Shown piece by piece: positions 1 to 9,456 of a stretch of 64,000 nt of DNA. Made by a program: the position numbers and the translations under genes. Numbering within the stretch: the first letter of the stretch is position 1; every line of letters begins with the position of its first letter. Source of the DNA: Tillandsia leiboldiana (Eukaryota > Streptophyta > Magnoliopsida > Poales > Bromeliaceae). The notes under the pieces are model-generated. The model saw only the letters and a program-made list of their open reading frames with translations, ran no database searches and was not told where the DNA came from. The stretch covers positions 58,575 to 122,574 of the forward strand of contig JAQNDB010000164.1 in NCBI GenBank assembly GCA_029204045.2, in the 5' to 3' direction.

Positions 1-2292
1 GCCGGGTGGGTTGTGTGGGTAACGGGAAGCCGCCGCCGCCGTTGTTAAACGGGAGGCCGCCGCCGCCGTTATCGTGCCCACGGGGTCGTTGCCGCAGTCG
101 CGGTGTTCGCGGGGTCGTCACCGGAGCCGCGGGGAGACGAAACGGGAGGTTACTGTTCACCCGTACGGACCACACCCCGCGCGGTCCACCGGAGCGGCAT
201 GCACCCGGTGCACGTCTCGCAGCCCGAAGGCGCGGAACCGGGCGCACGGTCGCGTGCGCCAGCCCGGCCCGCGCATCGCGGTGCACGCCTCCAGCGTGCA
301 CCCGGTGCGCGTCGCCGCGGCCCGTGGGGGTGAGCCCGGTGCGCGCCCTGCGCGTGCACCGGCCCGGCCCGCTTACCGCGGTGCACGCCTCCAGCGTGCA
401 CCCGGTGCGTGCCGCAGCGCCCGTGGGGGTGAGCCCGGTGCACGCCCTGCGCGTGCACCGGCCCGGCCCATGCTGCCTGGTGCACGCGCCCGGGTGAGCC
501 CGGTCTGCGCCGCGCACCCTCTGCACTGTGGACCCGGTCCACGCCTCTGCCCGTGCACCAGCCCCCAGCCCGGAAGCCCGGTAACTCCGTTTCGGCCCGT
601 TTTTGGCCCGTTTCGCCCCGTTGTTCAGTGTTTTTTTGACCACGACGATGTTTTTAACATCATTACTTATTGTAGCTTTTTCGGGCACAGGATGGGAGTG
701 TTTTAGCGGGGGTTCCGTACACCTTCTTCTTCGCGTTTCAGGTGGGTACACCTTTAGAAATCCTTTGTGCACAATCTCGTTTCAGTTATGGTTATCATAT
801 TGTGAGTACTTGTCCTGAGGGTTAGGGTCGGGCTTTGAAAACTGGAAATATATTTAAAAGTGTGGGTTTTTATTCTTAAGTCTTAGCATTTAGTTCTATC
901 ATGTTGGACGGGGTCAACCTTATGTGTACTTGGGTTAAACATGGTAGGGAGGCATCAATTATTCATTTATGGCTTTACGGTTATTATGATTAGATGTACA
1001 TATTGTTTCATATGGTTCTCATGCATGGATAGATGTATGTCGTGAATATATATTGTTTCATATGCTTCTCATGCACGGATATGTACATATTATTTCATAC
1101 GGTTCTCATACATAGATATGTATATATTGTCTCACATGGTTCGCTTACATGCACATATATATATTGTTCACGGTTACTATGCTCGGCTGCAACACGCGCA
1201 CCCGCGGTTTGGCCACCGCGAAGGGTGCGCTTTTTCCGGAAAAGTGGTCTATGACCCGTGTATACCCACAGGACGGCGTGGGGCCTCTTTAGTTGTGGGG
1301 CTTGGATGCGCCAAGGTGTGAGCGGTGCGACCCGTCGGTTTAGTTGTCCGACGTGGGAGCGGTGCGACCCATTCGGTTTAGTTGTCCGACTTGGGCGCGG
1401 TGCGATCCGTCGGTTTAGTTGTCCGACGGGATCGGGTATTGCAGGTTTACAGGTGTTTGATTTTACTTTTCCCTTGCGAGGGTGGCTGCTCCGGATAGAC
1501 TACGGTTGGACGTTTTCTTTACCTGCTTTACTTTTATCACTTTTGTTTAGTCGCTGACTTCCCACTTTGCGACAGGGTCCTACAGGAGGGAGAGTTAGGC
1601 GACGGTGAGGCCGCGGCTAGAAATTTTGGGTCCCAGGAGACCGGAACAGTACTTTACCTCTTACTGTCGCATTCCATTTATTATTTGTAGACTGTGGATG
1701 GTTCTCGATACCCTCGTGGGGTCGGTGTGGATGTCGGTACGGTGACAACTGAATTGTTTAGTTTTCTTTACATCTCTGTGGGCCGCTTTGGAAAATAAAA
1801 TAGCAAATAAAAGAACAGATTGCGAAAACTACTATTTCAAAACTCGGGTGCCGTGTGGGCACCGTTTTCAAAACCTTGTGGATTTATGGTTTGCGAAAAT
1901 GGATTTCAAAACCTAAGTGTCGTGTGGGCACTGTTTCTCAAACCCCTGAGTTTATGTTGCTTTCGAAAAAGGGTTTTCAAAATATGGGTGCCGGGTGGGC
2001 GCCGTTTCAACAATTGTGGGTTTTATCCTTTCAAACTAATCGGCCGTGAGTTTATTCTGCACATTGTGAATGGTTATACGTTTGGATTGTTGTGATTGAA
2101 TGTTTACTCGTTTTGAACATTGTACAAACCGCGACGCCGTGCATATACAGGGGAGACTCTGTCCGTTTGTAGAGTGATCCTGTATATGCGGCGGATCTGG
2201 GCACGCGCCGGGGAAGAAGGTTTTCAAAAAAAAAAAAAAATACATACATTTTGTAATCCGTTTCCGCTAAATTAATCCCCCGGGGCGTGACA
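1..2292 (+). repeat. Group I gypsy LTR, copy 1 (5' end outside window)
   Basis: This is a partial long terminal repeat. It matches 3240-5531 base for base at a constant offset of 3239, with only about ten substitutions seen (for example near 409, 967, 1034 and 1267). It ends in CCCCCGGGGCGTGACA, the same terminus as the LTRs of the intact element at 24430-34890, and shares with them the hairpin near 2142-2188 and the repeated GTCGG...CCGAC hairpins at 1334-1430. The first 560 bases are GC-rich tandem repeats. Open frames in it are low-complexity and carry no recognisable domain. The LTR start lies before the window. Confidence 0.85.
240..520 (+). repeat. About 100 bp GC-rich tandem repeat within LTR
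   Basis: The core GGTGCACGCC recurs at about 280, 380 and 480, so the period is close to 100 bp over nearly three copies. The same array is in the second LTR at about 3479-3759. GTGCAC and GCGTGC words make it rich in short inverted repeats. It lies in the 5' (U3) half of the LTR. It explains the long but meaningless open frames on both strands here. Confidence 0.75.
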
Positions 2293-2631
2293 GATTAAGA
2301 TGATGTAGAGTCCTGGCGTCCCCTTGCCCGGGTAGGCCTCCCTTTTATTTTTGACGGGACTGTTAGGAAAACTTTTAACTGCATTTTCTGCAATGGGCTG
2401 GCCTGGACCGCGAGTATTTTTCTGCGATTGAGCTCGAAAAACGGAAGACGGCAAAGCGAACGGATTCGGTTTTCGATTTACGGATCTCCCGGAATGGGGG
2501 TCAAAGCGTTTGCTTTGAGTGGTGCATCGAAACCCGCGCTAAGTGGCTGGCACGCTTTTTGAGGCGATCGGCGGGATCCTGCTGTGATCGGACCTTTCAT
2601 CTTTTTATGTTAGTGGATTATTTTATTCATT
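2293..2631 (+). other. Junction: primer-site stub plus diverged LTR U3 fragment
   Basis: Right after the LTR end comes GATTAAGATG, the start of the group I leader, but the primer binding site then breaks off (ATGTAGAG instead of GTATCAGAG). From about 2396 the sequence resembles, at a lower level, the U3 start of the next LTR: GCGAGTATTTTT, an AGCTCG...AAACGG block, GGATCTCCCGGAAT, and a final GGCACG...TTTTGAGGCGATC. It is probably a remnant of an older, related LTR. No coding function is seen. Confidence 0.5.
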
Positions 2632-5531
2632 TGGTGGTACCTCGACCTTACGGTTTCCGTTTTGGGTCCTTATTGAATAGTTTTTCAGTCGATTATGGAG
2701 GGGTTGAAATTCGAGAATTTTTGGGCAGACCGTCGGGACGCGCGGGTATTTTTAGATGTTAGAGCTCGCGAAACGGTGAACGGTGGCGCGATCGGATTTG
2801 AATTCCGACCCCGGGATCTCCCAGAAACAATTTTTGAAGTTTGCTATCTACTTGGGTGCATCGGAATGCGTGCCGGCGATCGGCACGTTTTCCGAGGCGA
2901 TCTAGACCTCTCGTTCAATTTCAAAAGGCTAAGGTTGTTGACCTGGGTTTAATTTTAAAGTCTCTTCGTATAAGTTAAACCGATCGGGGTGCGGGGGGAA
3001 ACCCTAGAAACCCTTTTTTTTTCCCCTTTTTCCAAGAAACGGCGGAGGAACCGAGAATGAGAATCGGGCAGAGAAAGGGAAAATCGTCCATCCTCTGCGG
3101 GATTGATCGGGCGTGGAGGGGGCGATCTTCTTTCTTCATCCTCCTCCGGCGGAATCAAGGTGAGCGGTTGGAGTTTTCCTTTTTGTCCTTTTTGCAATTT
3201 CTGTGGGGTCGAGGGGTGGTGGTCGTTCGGGTGTCGCACGCCGGGTGGGTTGTGTGGGTAACGGGAAGCCGCCGCCGCCGTTGTTAAACGGGAGGCCGCC
3301 GCCGCCGTTATCGTGCCCACGGGGTCGTTGCCGCAGTCGCGGTGTTCGCGGGGTCGTCACCGGAGCCGCGGGGAGACGAAACGGGAGGTTACTGTTCACC
3401 CGTACGGACCACACCCCGCGCGGTCCACCGGAGCGGCATGCACCCGGTGCACGTCTCGCAGCCCGAAGGCGCGGAACCGGGCGCACGGTCGCGTGCGCCA
3501 GCCCGGCCCGCGCATCGCGGTGCACGCCTCCAGCGTGCACCCGGTGCGCGTCGCCGCGGCCCGTGGGGGTGAGCCCGGTGCGCGCCCTGCGCGTGCACCG
3601 GCCCGGCCCGCTTACCGCGGTGCACGCCTCCAGCGTGCACCCGGTGTGTGCCGCAGCGCCCGTGGGGGTGAGCCCGGTGCACGCCCTGCGCGTGCACCGG
3701 CCCGGCCCATGCTGCCTGGTGCACGCGCCCGGGTGAGCCCGGTCTGTGCCGCGCACCCTCTGCACTGTGGACCCGGTCCACGCCTCTGCCCGTGCACCAG
3801 CCCCCAGCCCGGAAGCCCGGTAACTCCGTTTCGGCCCGTTTTTGGCCCGTTTCGCCCCGTTGTTCAGTGTTTTTTTGACCACGACGATGTTTTTAACATC
3901 ATTACTTATTGTAGCTTTTTCGGGCACAGGATGGGAGTGTTTTAGCGGGGGTTCCGTACACCTTCTTCTTCGCGTTTCAGGTGGGTACACCTTTAGAAAT
4001 CCTTTGTGCACAATCTCGTTTCAGTTATGGTTATCATATTGTGAGTACTTGTCCTGAGGGTTAGGGTCGGGCTTTGAAAACTGGAAATATATTTAAAAGT
4101 GTGGGTTTTTATTCTTAAGTCTTAGCATTTAGTTCTATCATGTTGGACGGGGTCAACCTTATGTGTACTTGGGTTAAACATGGTAGGGAAGCATCAATTA
4201 TTCATTTATGGCTTTACGGTTATTATGATTAGATGTACATATTGTTTCATATGGTTCTCATGCATGGATAGGTGTATGTCGTGAATATATATTGTTTCAT
4301 ATGCTTCTCATGCACGGATATGTACATATTATTTCATACGGTTCTCATACATAGATATGTATATATTGTCTCACATGGTTCGCTTACATGCACATATATA
4401 TATTGTTCACGGTTACTATGCTCGGCTGCAACACGCGCACCCGCGGTTTGGCCACCGCGAAGGGTGCGCTTTTTCCGGAAAAGTGGTCTATGACCCGTGT
4501 ATACCCAGAGGACGGCGTGGGGCCTCTTTAGTTGTGGGGCTTGGATGCGCCAAGGTGTGAGCGGTGCGACCCGTCGGTTTAGTTGTCCGACGTGGGAGCG
4601 GTGCGACCCATTCGGTTTAGTTGTCCGACTTGGGCGCGGTGCGATCCGTCGGTTTAGTTGTCCGACGGGATCGGGTATTGCAGGTTTACAGGTGTTTGAT
4701 TTTACTTTTCCCTTGCGAGGGTGGCTGCTCCGGATAGACTACGGTTGGACGTTTTCTTTACCTGCTTTACTTTTATCACTTTTGTTTAGTCGCTGACTTC
4801 CCACTTTGCGACAGGGTCCTACAGGAGGGAGAGTTAGGCGACGGTGAGGCCGCGGCTAGAAATTTTGGGTCCCAGGAGACCGGAACAGTACTTTACCTCT
4901 TACTGTCGCATTCCATTTATTATTTGTAGACTGTGGATGGTTCTCGATACCCTCGTGGGGTCGGTGTGGATGTCGGTACGGTGACAACTGAATTGTTTAG
5001 TTTTCTTTACATCTCTGTGGGCCGCTTTGGAAAATAAAATAGCAAATAAAAGAACAGATTGCGAAAACTACTATTTCAAAACTCGGGTGCCGTGTGGGCA
5101 CCGTTTTCAAAACCTTGTGGATTTATGGTTTGCGAAAATGAATTTCAAAACCTAAGTGTCGTGTGGGCACTGTTTCTCAAACCCCTGAGTTTATGTTGCT
5201 TTCGAAAAAGGGTTTTCAAAATATGGGTGCCGGGTGGGCGCCGTTTCAACAATTGTGGGTTTTATCCTTTCAAACTAATCGGCCGTGAGTTTATTCTACA
5301 CATTGTGAATGGTTATACGTTTGGATTGTTGTGATTGAATGTTTACTCGTTTTGAACATTGTACAAACCGCGACGCCGTGCATATACAGGGGAGACTCTG
5401 TCCGTTTGTAGAGTGATCCTGTATATGCGGCGGATCTGGGCACGCGCCGGGGAAGAAGGTTTTCAAAAAAAAAAAAAAATACATACCTTTTGTAATCCGT
5501 TTCCGCTAAATTAATCCCCCGGGGCGTGACA
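2632..5531 (+). repeat. Group I gypsy LTR, copy 2
   Basis: This is a long LTR whose last 2292 bp duplicate the start of the window. The left end is estimated. From about 2632 the sequence aligns with the start of the intact element's LTR at 24430, including the TTTTGGGTCC block and GGGCAGACCGTCGGG at 2723-2737. The right end CCCCCGGGGCGTGACA at 5531 is exact and is followed by GATTAAGATGGTATCAGAG, a proper leader and primer site, so this copy sits in the position of a 5' LTR. The length, about 2.9 kb, is close to the 2.7 kb LTRs of element N4. Confidence 0.8.
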
Positions 5532-5567
5532 GATTAAGATGGTATCAGAGATTTTCTTCAATCACAA
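5532..5567 (+). other. Leader stub with tRNA-iMet primer binding site
   Basis: The eight-base spacer GATTAAGA is followed by TGGTATCAGAGA (5540-5551), which complements the 3' end of initiator tRNA-Met. The next bases, CTTCAATCACAA, match the leader of N4 (27160-27172) up to about 5567. There the element stops and the palindromic sequence takes over, so the rest of the internal region is missing. Confidence 0.75.
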
Positions 5568-5756
5568 TTCCATCCACATCCGATGTGGGACTATTGGGGG
5601 CGTCACAGACTCCCCCGTTTAGGCCTGACGTCCTCGTCAGCCCAAACACACACACAGCATCCCAAGATCACCAGGCGATGTGAGACTCCTCTCGCTAGCC
5701 CTGTCATCTAGACCCAGACTCAGCCGAGACTCGCCACACACTTCCGGCTGGTTATT

Positions 5757-5769
5757 GGCTCTGATACCA
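5757..5769 (-). other. Second, divergent tRNA-iMet primer binding site
   Basis: GGCTCTGATACCA on the + strand is TGGTATCAGAGCC on the - strand. It lies two bases from the shared palindromic LTR and mirrors the site at 5875-5887. Two primer sites facing away from one LTR are unusual. Confidence 0.8.
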
Positions 5770-5771
5770 AA

Positions 5772-5872
5772 TGTAACGACCCGGCCCACTAGCAATAATA
5801 ACCGGGCTTAACCATTTTGGACTATGATTTGGGTCCAACGAGTTATTATTGCTAGTGGGCCGGGTCGTTACA
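5772..5872. repeat. Palindromic 101 bp LTR with 31 bp inverted ends
   Basis: The first 31 bases (5772-5802) are the exact reverse complement of the last 31 (5842-5872). LTRs normally share only TG...CA at their ends, so this one reads as an LTR in both directions. It has a primer site on each side: 5875-5887 on + and 5757-5769 on -. The partner LTR at 6094-6190 keeps the right-hand half of the inverted repeat well but has lost most of the left-hand match. Confidence 0.85.
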
Positions 5873-6190
5873 TTTGGTATCAGAGCCAATAACCAGCCGG
5901 AAGTGTGTGGCGAGTCTCGGCTGAGTCTGGGTCTAGATGACAGGGCTAGCGAGAGGAGTCTCACATCGCCTGGTGATCTTGGGATGCTGTGTGTGTGTTT
6001 GGGCTGACGAGGACGTCAGGCCTAAACGGGGGAGTCTGTGACGCCCCCAATAGTCCCACATCGGATGTGGATGGAATTGTGATTGGATTTATATGAGACT
6101 TGGACACTAGTAATAGTAACTGGGCTTAAGCATTTTGGGCTGTGGTTTGGGCCCAACGAGTTATTATTGCTAGTGGGCTGGGTCGTTACA
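5772..6190 (+). mobile_element. TRIM-like miniature LTR retrotransposon
   Basis: The element is 419 bp. Its LTR is 5772-5872 (101 bp, TGTAAC...GTTACA), its primer site TGGTATCAGAGCC is at 5875-5887, a non-coding interior runs to 6093, and a second diverged LTR is 6094-6190 (TGAGAC...GTTACA). The lengths fit terminal-repeat retrotransposons in miniature, which encode nothing and must use enzymes from other elements. I see no target duplication: the left flank is the inverted copy of its own interior and the right flank is a truncated gypsy LTR. No 5S-like promoter is visible, so I do not call it Cassandra. Confidence 0.7.
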
Positions 6191-6689
6191 ATCTGCTACT
6201 TTATGCCTCTAGTAGACTTAGTGGGCAGACCGTCGGGCTTGTTGGCGGCACCCACTGAGAACTACTTTGGGATGTAGTTCTCACACCCGTCGTGGTGTCT
6301 TTTTCCCCAGGGACCTCTACTTCTGTTCCTGTTGCACCGTTTGCTGATCTAGCTGATCGAGGTAAGGGAGTCGCGAGTTAGATCCCTACCAGATGTCGTC
6401 CTGAGAGTAGCTGTACCCCTCACATTTTGAGAGTTTTGTTGAGTGATCTTGTAGTGAGGATTGAGTTGTACTCTTCTTTATTTTGAGTGACCTATGTATT
6501 TTGTGGTGAGGACACGGGTTGTATATTTCTAGAGTTGTTTTATTTCATTTCAGCATTTATCTTTCAGCTCTGATATCTGTATAGTGTAGTTGATCTTTGC
6601 AGGTTAGACGCTACGTCCTTACGGGGCTTCCCGTATGGGCGGCGGATCTGTTGGCGAGCCCGGTCGCAGTTTCGACCCGGGGCGTGACA
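6191..6689 (+). repeat. 3' part of a group II gypsy LTR
   Basis: This matches the last roughly 620 bp of the N2 LTR (from about 18475) at good similarity: CTTTATGCCTCTAGTAGACT, the twin stem-loop at 6220-6282, and the terminal stem-loop at 6617-6638. It ends in CGACCCGGGGCGTGACA at 6689. The 5' part of this LTR is absent to the left, where the TRIM-like LTR abuts directly, but a 5' part of the same type is found at 6887-9456. Confidence 0.75.
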
Positions 6690-6886
6690 GATTAGAGTGG
6701 TACAGCCCCGGGTCATTCCGTATGTGAAGATCCTATGGAGCAATCACGGGGAGCGAGAGGCAACTTGGGACCTGGAGACGGTGATGCGGGATACCTACCC
6801 TTTTCTGTTTGAGACTCCTGATTGAGGTACGTCTGTTTGTTTTCTTTCTTGTTTCGGGGACGAAACTCCCTTTTAGTGGGGGAGGA
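6690..6886 (+). pseudogene. Gypsy internal stub: primer site joined to polyprotein tail and polypurine tract
   Basis: A leader start (GATTAGAGTGGTA) runs into an open frame at 6712-6825 that encodes the chromodomain-like tail of a gypsy polyprotein: VKILWSNHGEREATW, then MRDTYPFLF, then a stop. The same tail ends the intact polyprotein at 32108. After it come GGGGACGAAACTCCC and the polypurine tract AGTGGGGGAGGA (6875-6886), which abuts the next LTR. Gag, protease, reverse transcriptase and most of integrase are deleted, so the element cannot move by itself. Confidence 0.75.
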
Positions 6887-9456
6887 TGTGGTGGCCCTAA
6901 ACCCCATGCAGTTTTCCTGGTGAATCCATAGTTTAGAACACCTATTATTGGTGTATCAGGCCCATAGTGCATCAAGGAGATGCCACAGATGGACCCTGTG
7001 AGATATCTTTTACTGTATTGGCCTTCGGCTGTGTTTGCCGAAATTTTTTAAAGGGTTTTTGGCCAAATAGAAGTTGGAATTGGATTCAGCACGGAAAAAC
7101 ACTTGAAAACGGCTTTTGGTTTGTTAAATTTGGAGTCCGGATGACCAAAGACGGGCTTCCGGAAGTTTTGGGGGAAATCGGGTGCATGGGGGTGACCGTG
7201 GACCGGCCGGAGCCACGTGGCGGCCTGTCATTGGGCCGGCTCACGCCGCTCGGTCCACGGGGGAGGCGCTGCTGGCGCATGGACCGCGCCCGGGACACGT
7301 GGCGTGCCTGGGTTGGCGGGTGCGTGCGGCGCGGTTCAGGGAAAAAGGGCGCTGCATGGTGGACCGGGAGCACGACGCGTGGCAGCCTGGCATTGGCGGG
7401 CTCACGTGATCGCGGTCCACGGGTCCTGCGGGGGTGCACGGGGCAGCGATGCGGCCGACACGTGGTGCCCCGCACTCGAGTGCGCCACGCGTCGCCCCGC
7501 GAGCGCTCCGCCCCACCTACCCCACCGACAGTGGGCTGGGCTACGTGGCGCGCAGAGAGGGCCATTACACGGCTGTTTCCTGTTGCGTGGTGACGTGGCC
7601 ACACCAGAATTTTCCGGGCGCGTCGGACGGAGCATGGTCTGACCCTCCTGACGGATTCGGGCGCCCGAAAGTTGGGCCCGAATCCGCCAAAAGCCCACTA
7701 AGGGGTTGGGCCTATAAATAGGGCCTTGGAGTGGGCTTTTCTCCTCTTTTTGGACCCCATTTCCTTGAGGGTTCTACAGGGGAATTTTTCCTCTCATCTA
7801 GCAGCATCCCTTGGAGGACTTTGGAGATTTTTGGAGATCATCTTTTCGACTTCATCTGCGACGCGGCGCACAGTGACGCTTCTACTTCGACGACCCGTTT
7901 AGTCGCGTTTTGGTGCGCGGACTCCCCCGACTCACCCCGATCTCCGTTTTTAGCGATTTTCGCGCCGTCGGACTCACGACTGGTAGGACTCCAACTTTGA
8001 TGTTCAGAGTTTTCTCGTTTTCCTTGCGGATTTTTTAGGTTTTTGAGCTTTCTTTTGCCCCTTTTTCTCCGCGGATTTTTGGACAGCACTGCAGTGTTTC
8101 AGCTGTAACTTTGCGCACAAACACCGGAGCGAGGTGATTCAAGGGGCGATTTTCATCTACTTCTCGCGCGGAATCTCCTGGATTTTTCTCAGAATTTTCT
8201 GAGTTTTCTTAGAAGGTGATAATCTTTCTTCTTCCCGAGTTCTTATCTGTGGAATCTTGTACAGTTTGGTATGGGGTGTTTCTCTTGCCGATTTTATATC
8301 TCAGCGTAGGAAACTCGGAATTAGACATGCAGGTATTCGTTTCGAAGCTATCGACGCGTAGATCGCAGGGATATTTTATTTGGATTTTTTCGAGCACGTT
8401 CAGCAGGTGGATTATTCACATCTTTACAGCTGAACCTTTAGGAGGATATTTCTCGGCAGATTTTGGGATTTTATGTGTAACTGGAACTTTGTGTTGTACC
8501 CAGGAAGGACTGTGGACAGTTCTGTACCCGTTGGACTTTGAGTTGCTGTTTTTCGGGTATTATCAGCTGTAGCACTTTTGACAGCTCGACTCGTCAGGTG
8601 GGTGGCCTCGTCTTCAAGATATGCGATCTGTACATTAATTCTAGCTGTGTAGGGATGTGCATGTGCTTTTATCTTCGGTATAGCATGTTAGAGAGCATGT
8701 TTTGAGGTTCCTCATGCATATAGTTGATCATGTGATCTTATTATTTCCCCACCACATATTTATTTATTGTTATCTTAGGACTTGACCTAGTACCCCTGTC
8801 ATATGCAGCATGTTCAACCAGACTAGTAGAAAACCCTAACTTGGGTTAGGTTATTTTATTGTTTTAGACACCTCCACTGTTATTACTTGTTCATTCTGGA
8901 CTTGTTCTGCCTCGCCTAGTTAGTGGGTCGACGAGTCGGGTTATTGTGGGGTACTTTTACACTCGTGTCGGGGGACCGAGTGGAGTCAGATAGTGGGTTA
9001 TTGATCAGAGTGTCTTTTGATTACTGTCTGAGGGACCGGGGGGTCTCGGCTGTGTAGTTTTCCAGCCAGTGAGTGAGACAGGGTTCTTTTGATTTCAGTT
9101 GATCTTGTTGATCGTGTATTTGGATTATAGCCTGCATGGGCCACATTGAGCTCGACAGAGATGCGCAGATACTTTGCTCGTTGGGGTCGCGCCCCTCGAG
9201 TGCCACTCCGGAGCTAGGCGGGTTACTTGCTATCGCGACTTGTCGACACAGTCCCTCTGGCTGGCCAGTTTGGCAGTCACGGACGCCCTACGTAAGTCCG
9301 CTCCTTCGTGGACGTACGGCAGTAGGTAGGCGCAGGTTTGACTGGACCCGATGTGGCAGTCAGTGTAGATTGGGTGACTTGAGTCGAGAGTTAGTAGTGA
9401 TACCAGATATCTTTCTGTTTCACCTTTGAGCATCTAGATAGAGGCATAGTAGCTGT
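6887..9456 (+). repeat. 5' part of a group II gypsy LTR (3' end missing)
   Basis: It begins TGTGGTGGCCC directly after a polypurine tract, as a 3' LTR should. It carries a U3 packed with CACGTGGC-like words (7214-7600), a TATA box at 7713-7720, and a long downstream region. It stops at about 9456 in GAGGCATAGTAGCTGTAG, roughly 37 bp before the point where the fragment at 6191 begins in LTR coordinates. The next base belongs to the N1 LTR. Open frames inside it show no known domain. Confidence 0.75.
7713..7720 (+). promoter_or_regulatory. LTR TATA box
   Basis: TATAAATA lies in GGCCTATAAATAGGGCC, a good plant TATA context, about 830 bp into the LTR. Upstream at 7214, 7296, 7403, 7459 and 7542 are CACGTG or ACGTGGC words of G-box/ABRE type. 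It would drive transcription from this LTR if still active. Confidence 0.65.

Larger units (their letters stand above)
5559..6085. repeat. 527 bp palindrome with perfect 244 bp arms
   Basis: Bases 5559-5802 are the exact reverse complement of 5842-6085. I checked them block by block and saw no mismatch. The unpaired centre is 39 bp (5803-5841) and itself holds a small TTGGAC/GTCCAA hairpin. The middle of the structure (5772-5872) is a TRIM-like LTR. Each arm then carries a tRNA-iMet primer site and the same internal sequence, pointing away from the centre. Single-stranded DNA or RNA from here would fold into one long hairpin. It could be a natural head-to-head duplication or an assembly foldback. 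Confidence 0.93.

Noticed and set aside
3136..4011. Long minus-strand open frame (291 codons) in the group I LTR
   Set aside because: It crosses GC-rich tandem repeats, is Arg/Ala/His-rich, and has equally long partners in other frames. No domain is recognisable, and it is repeated only because the LTR is.
5772..6190. Cassandra-type TRIM with embedded 5S RNA
   Set aside because: I looked for 5S internal promoter boxes in the LTR and saw none; the LTR is only about 100 bp.
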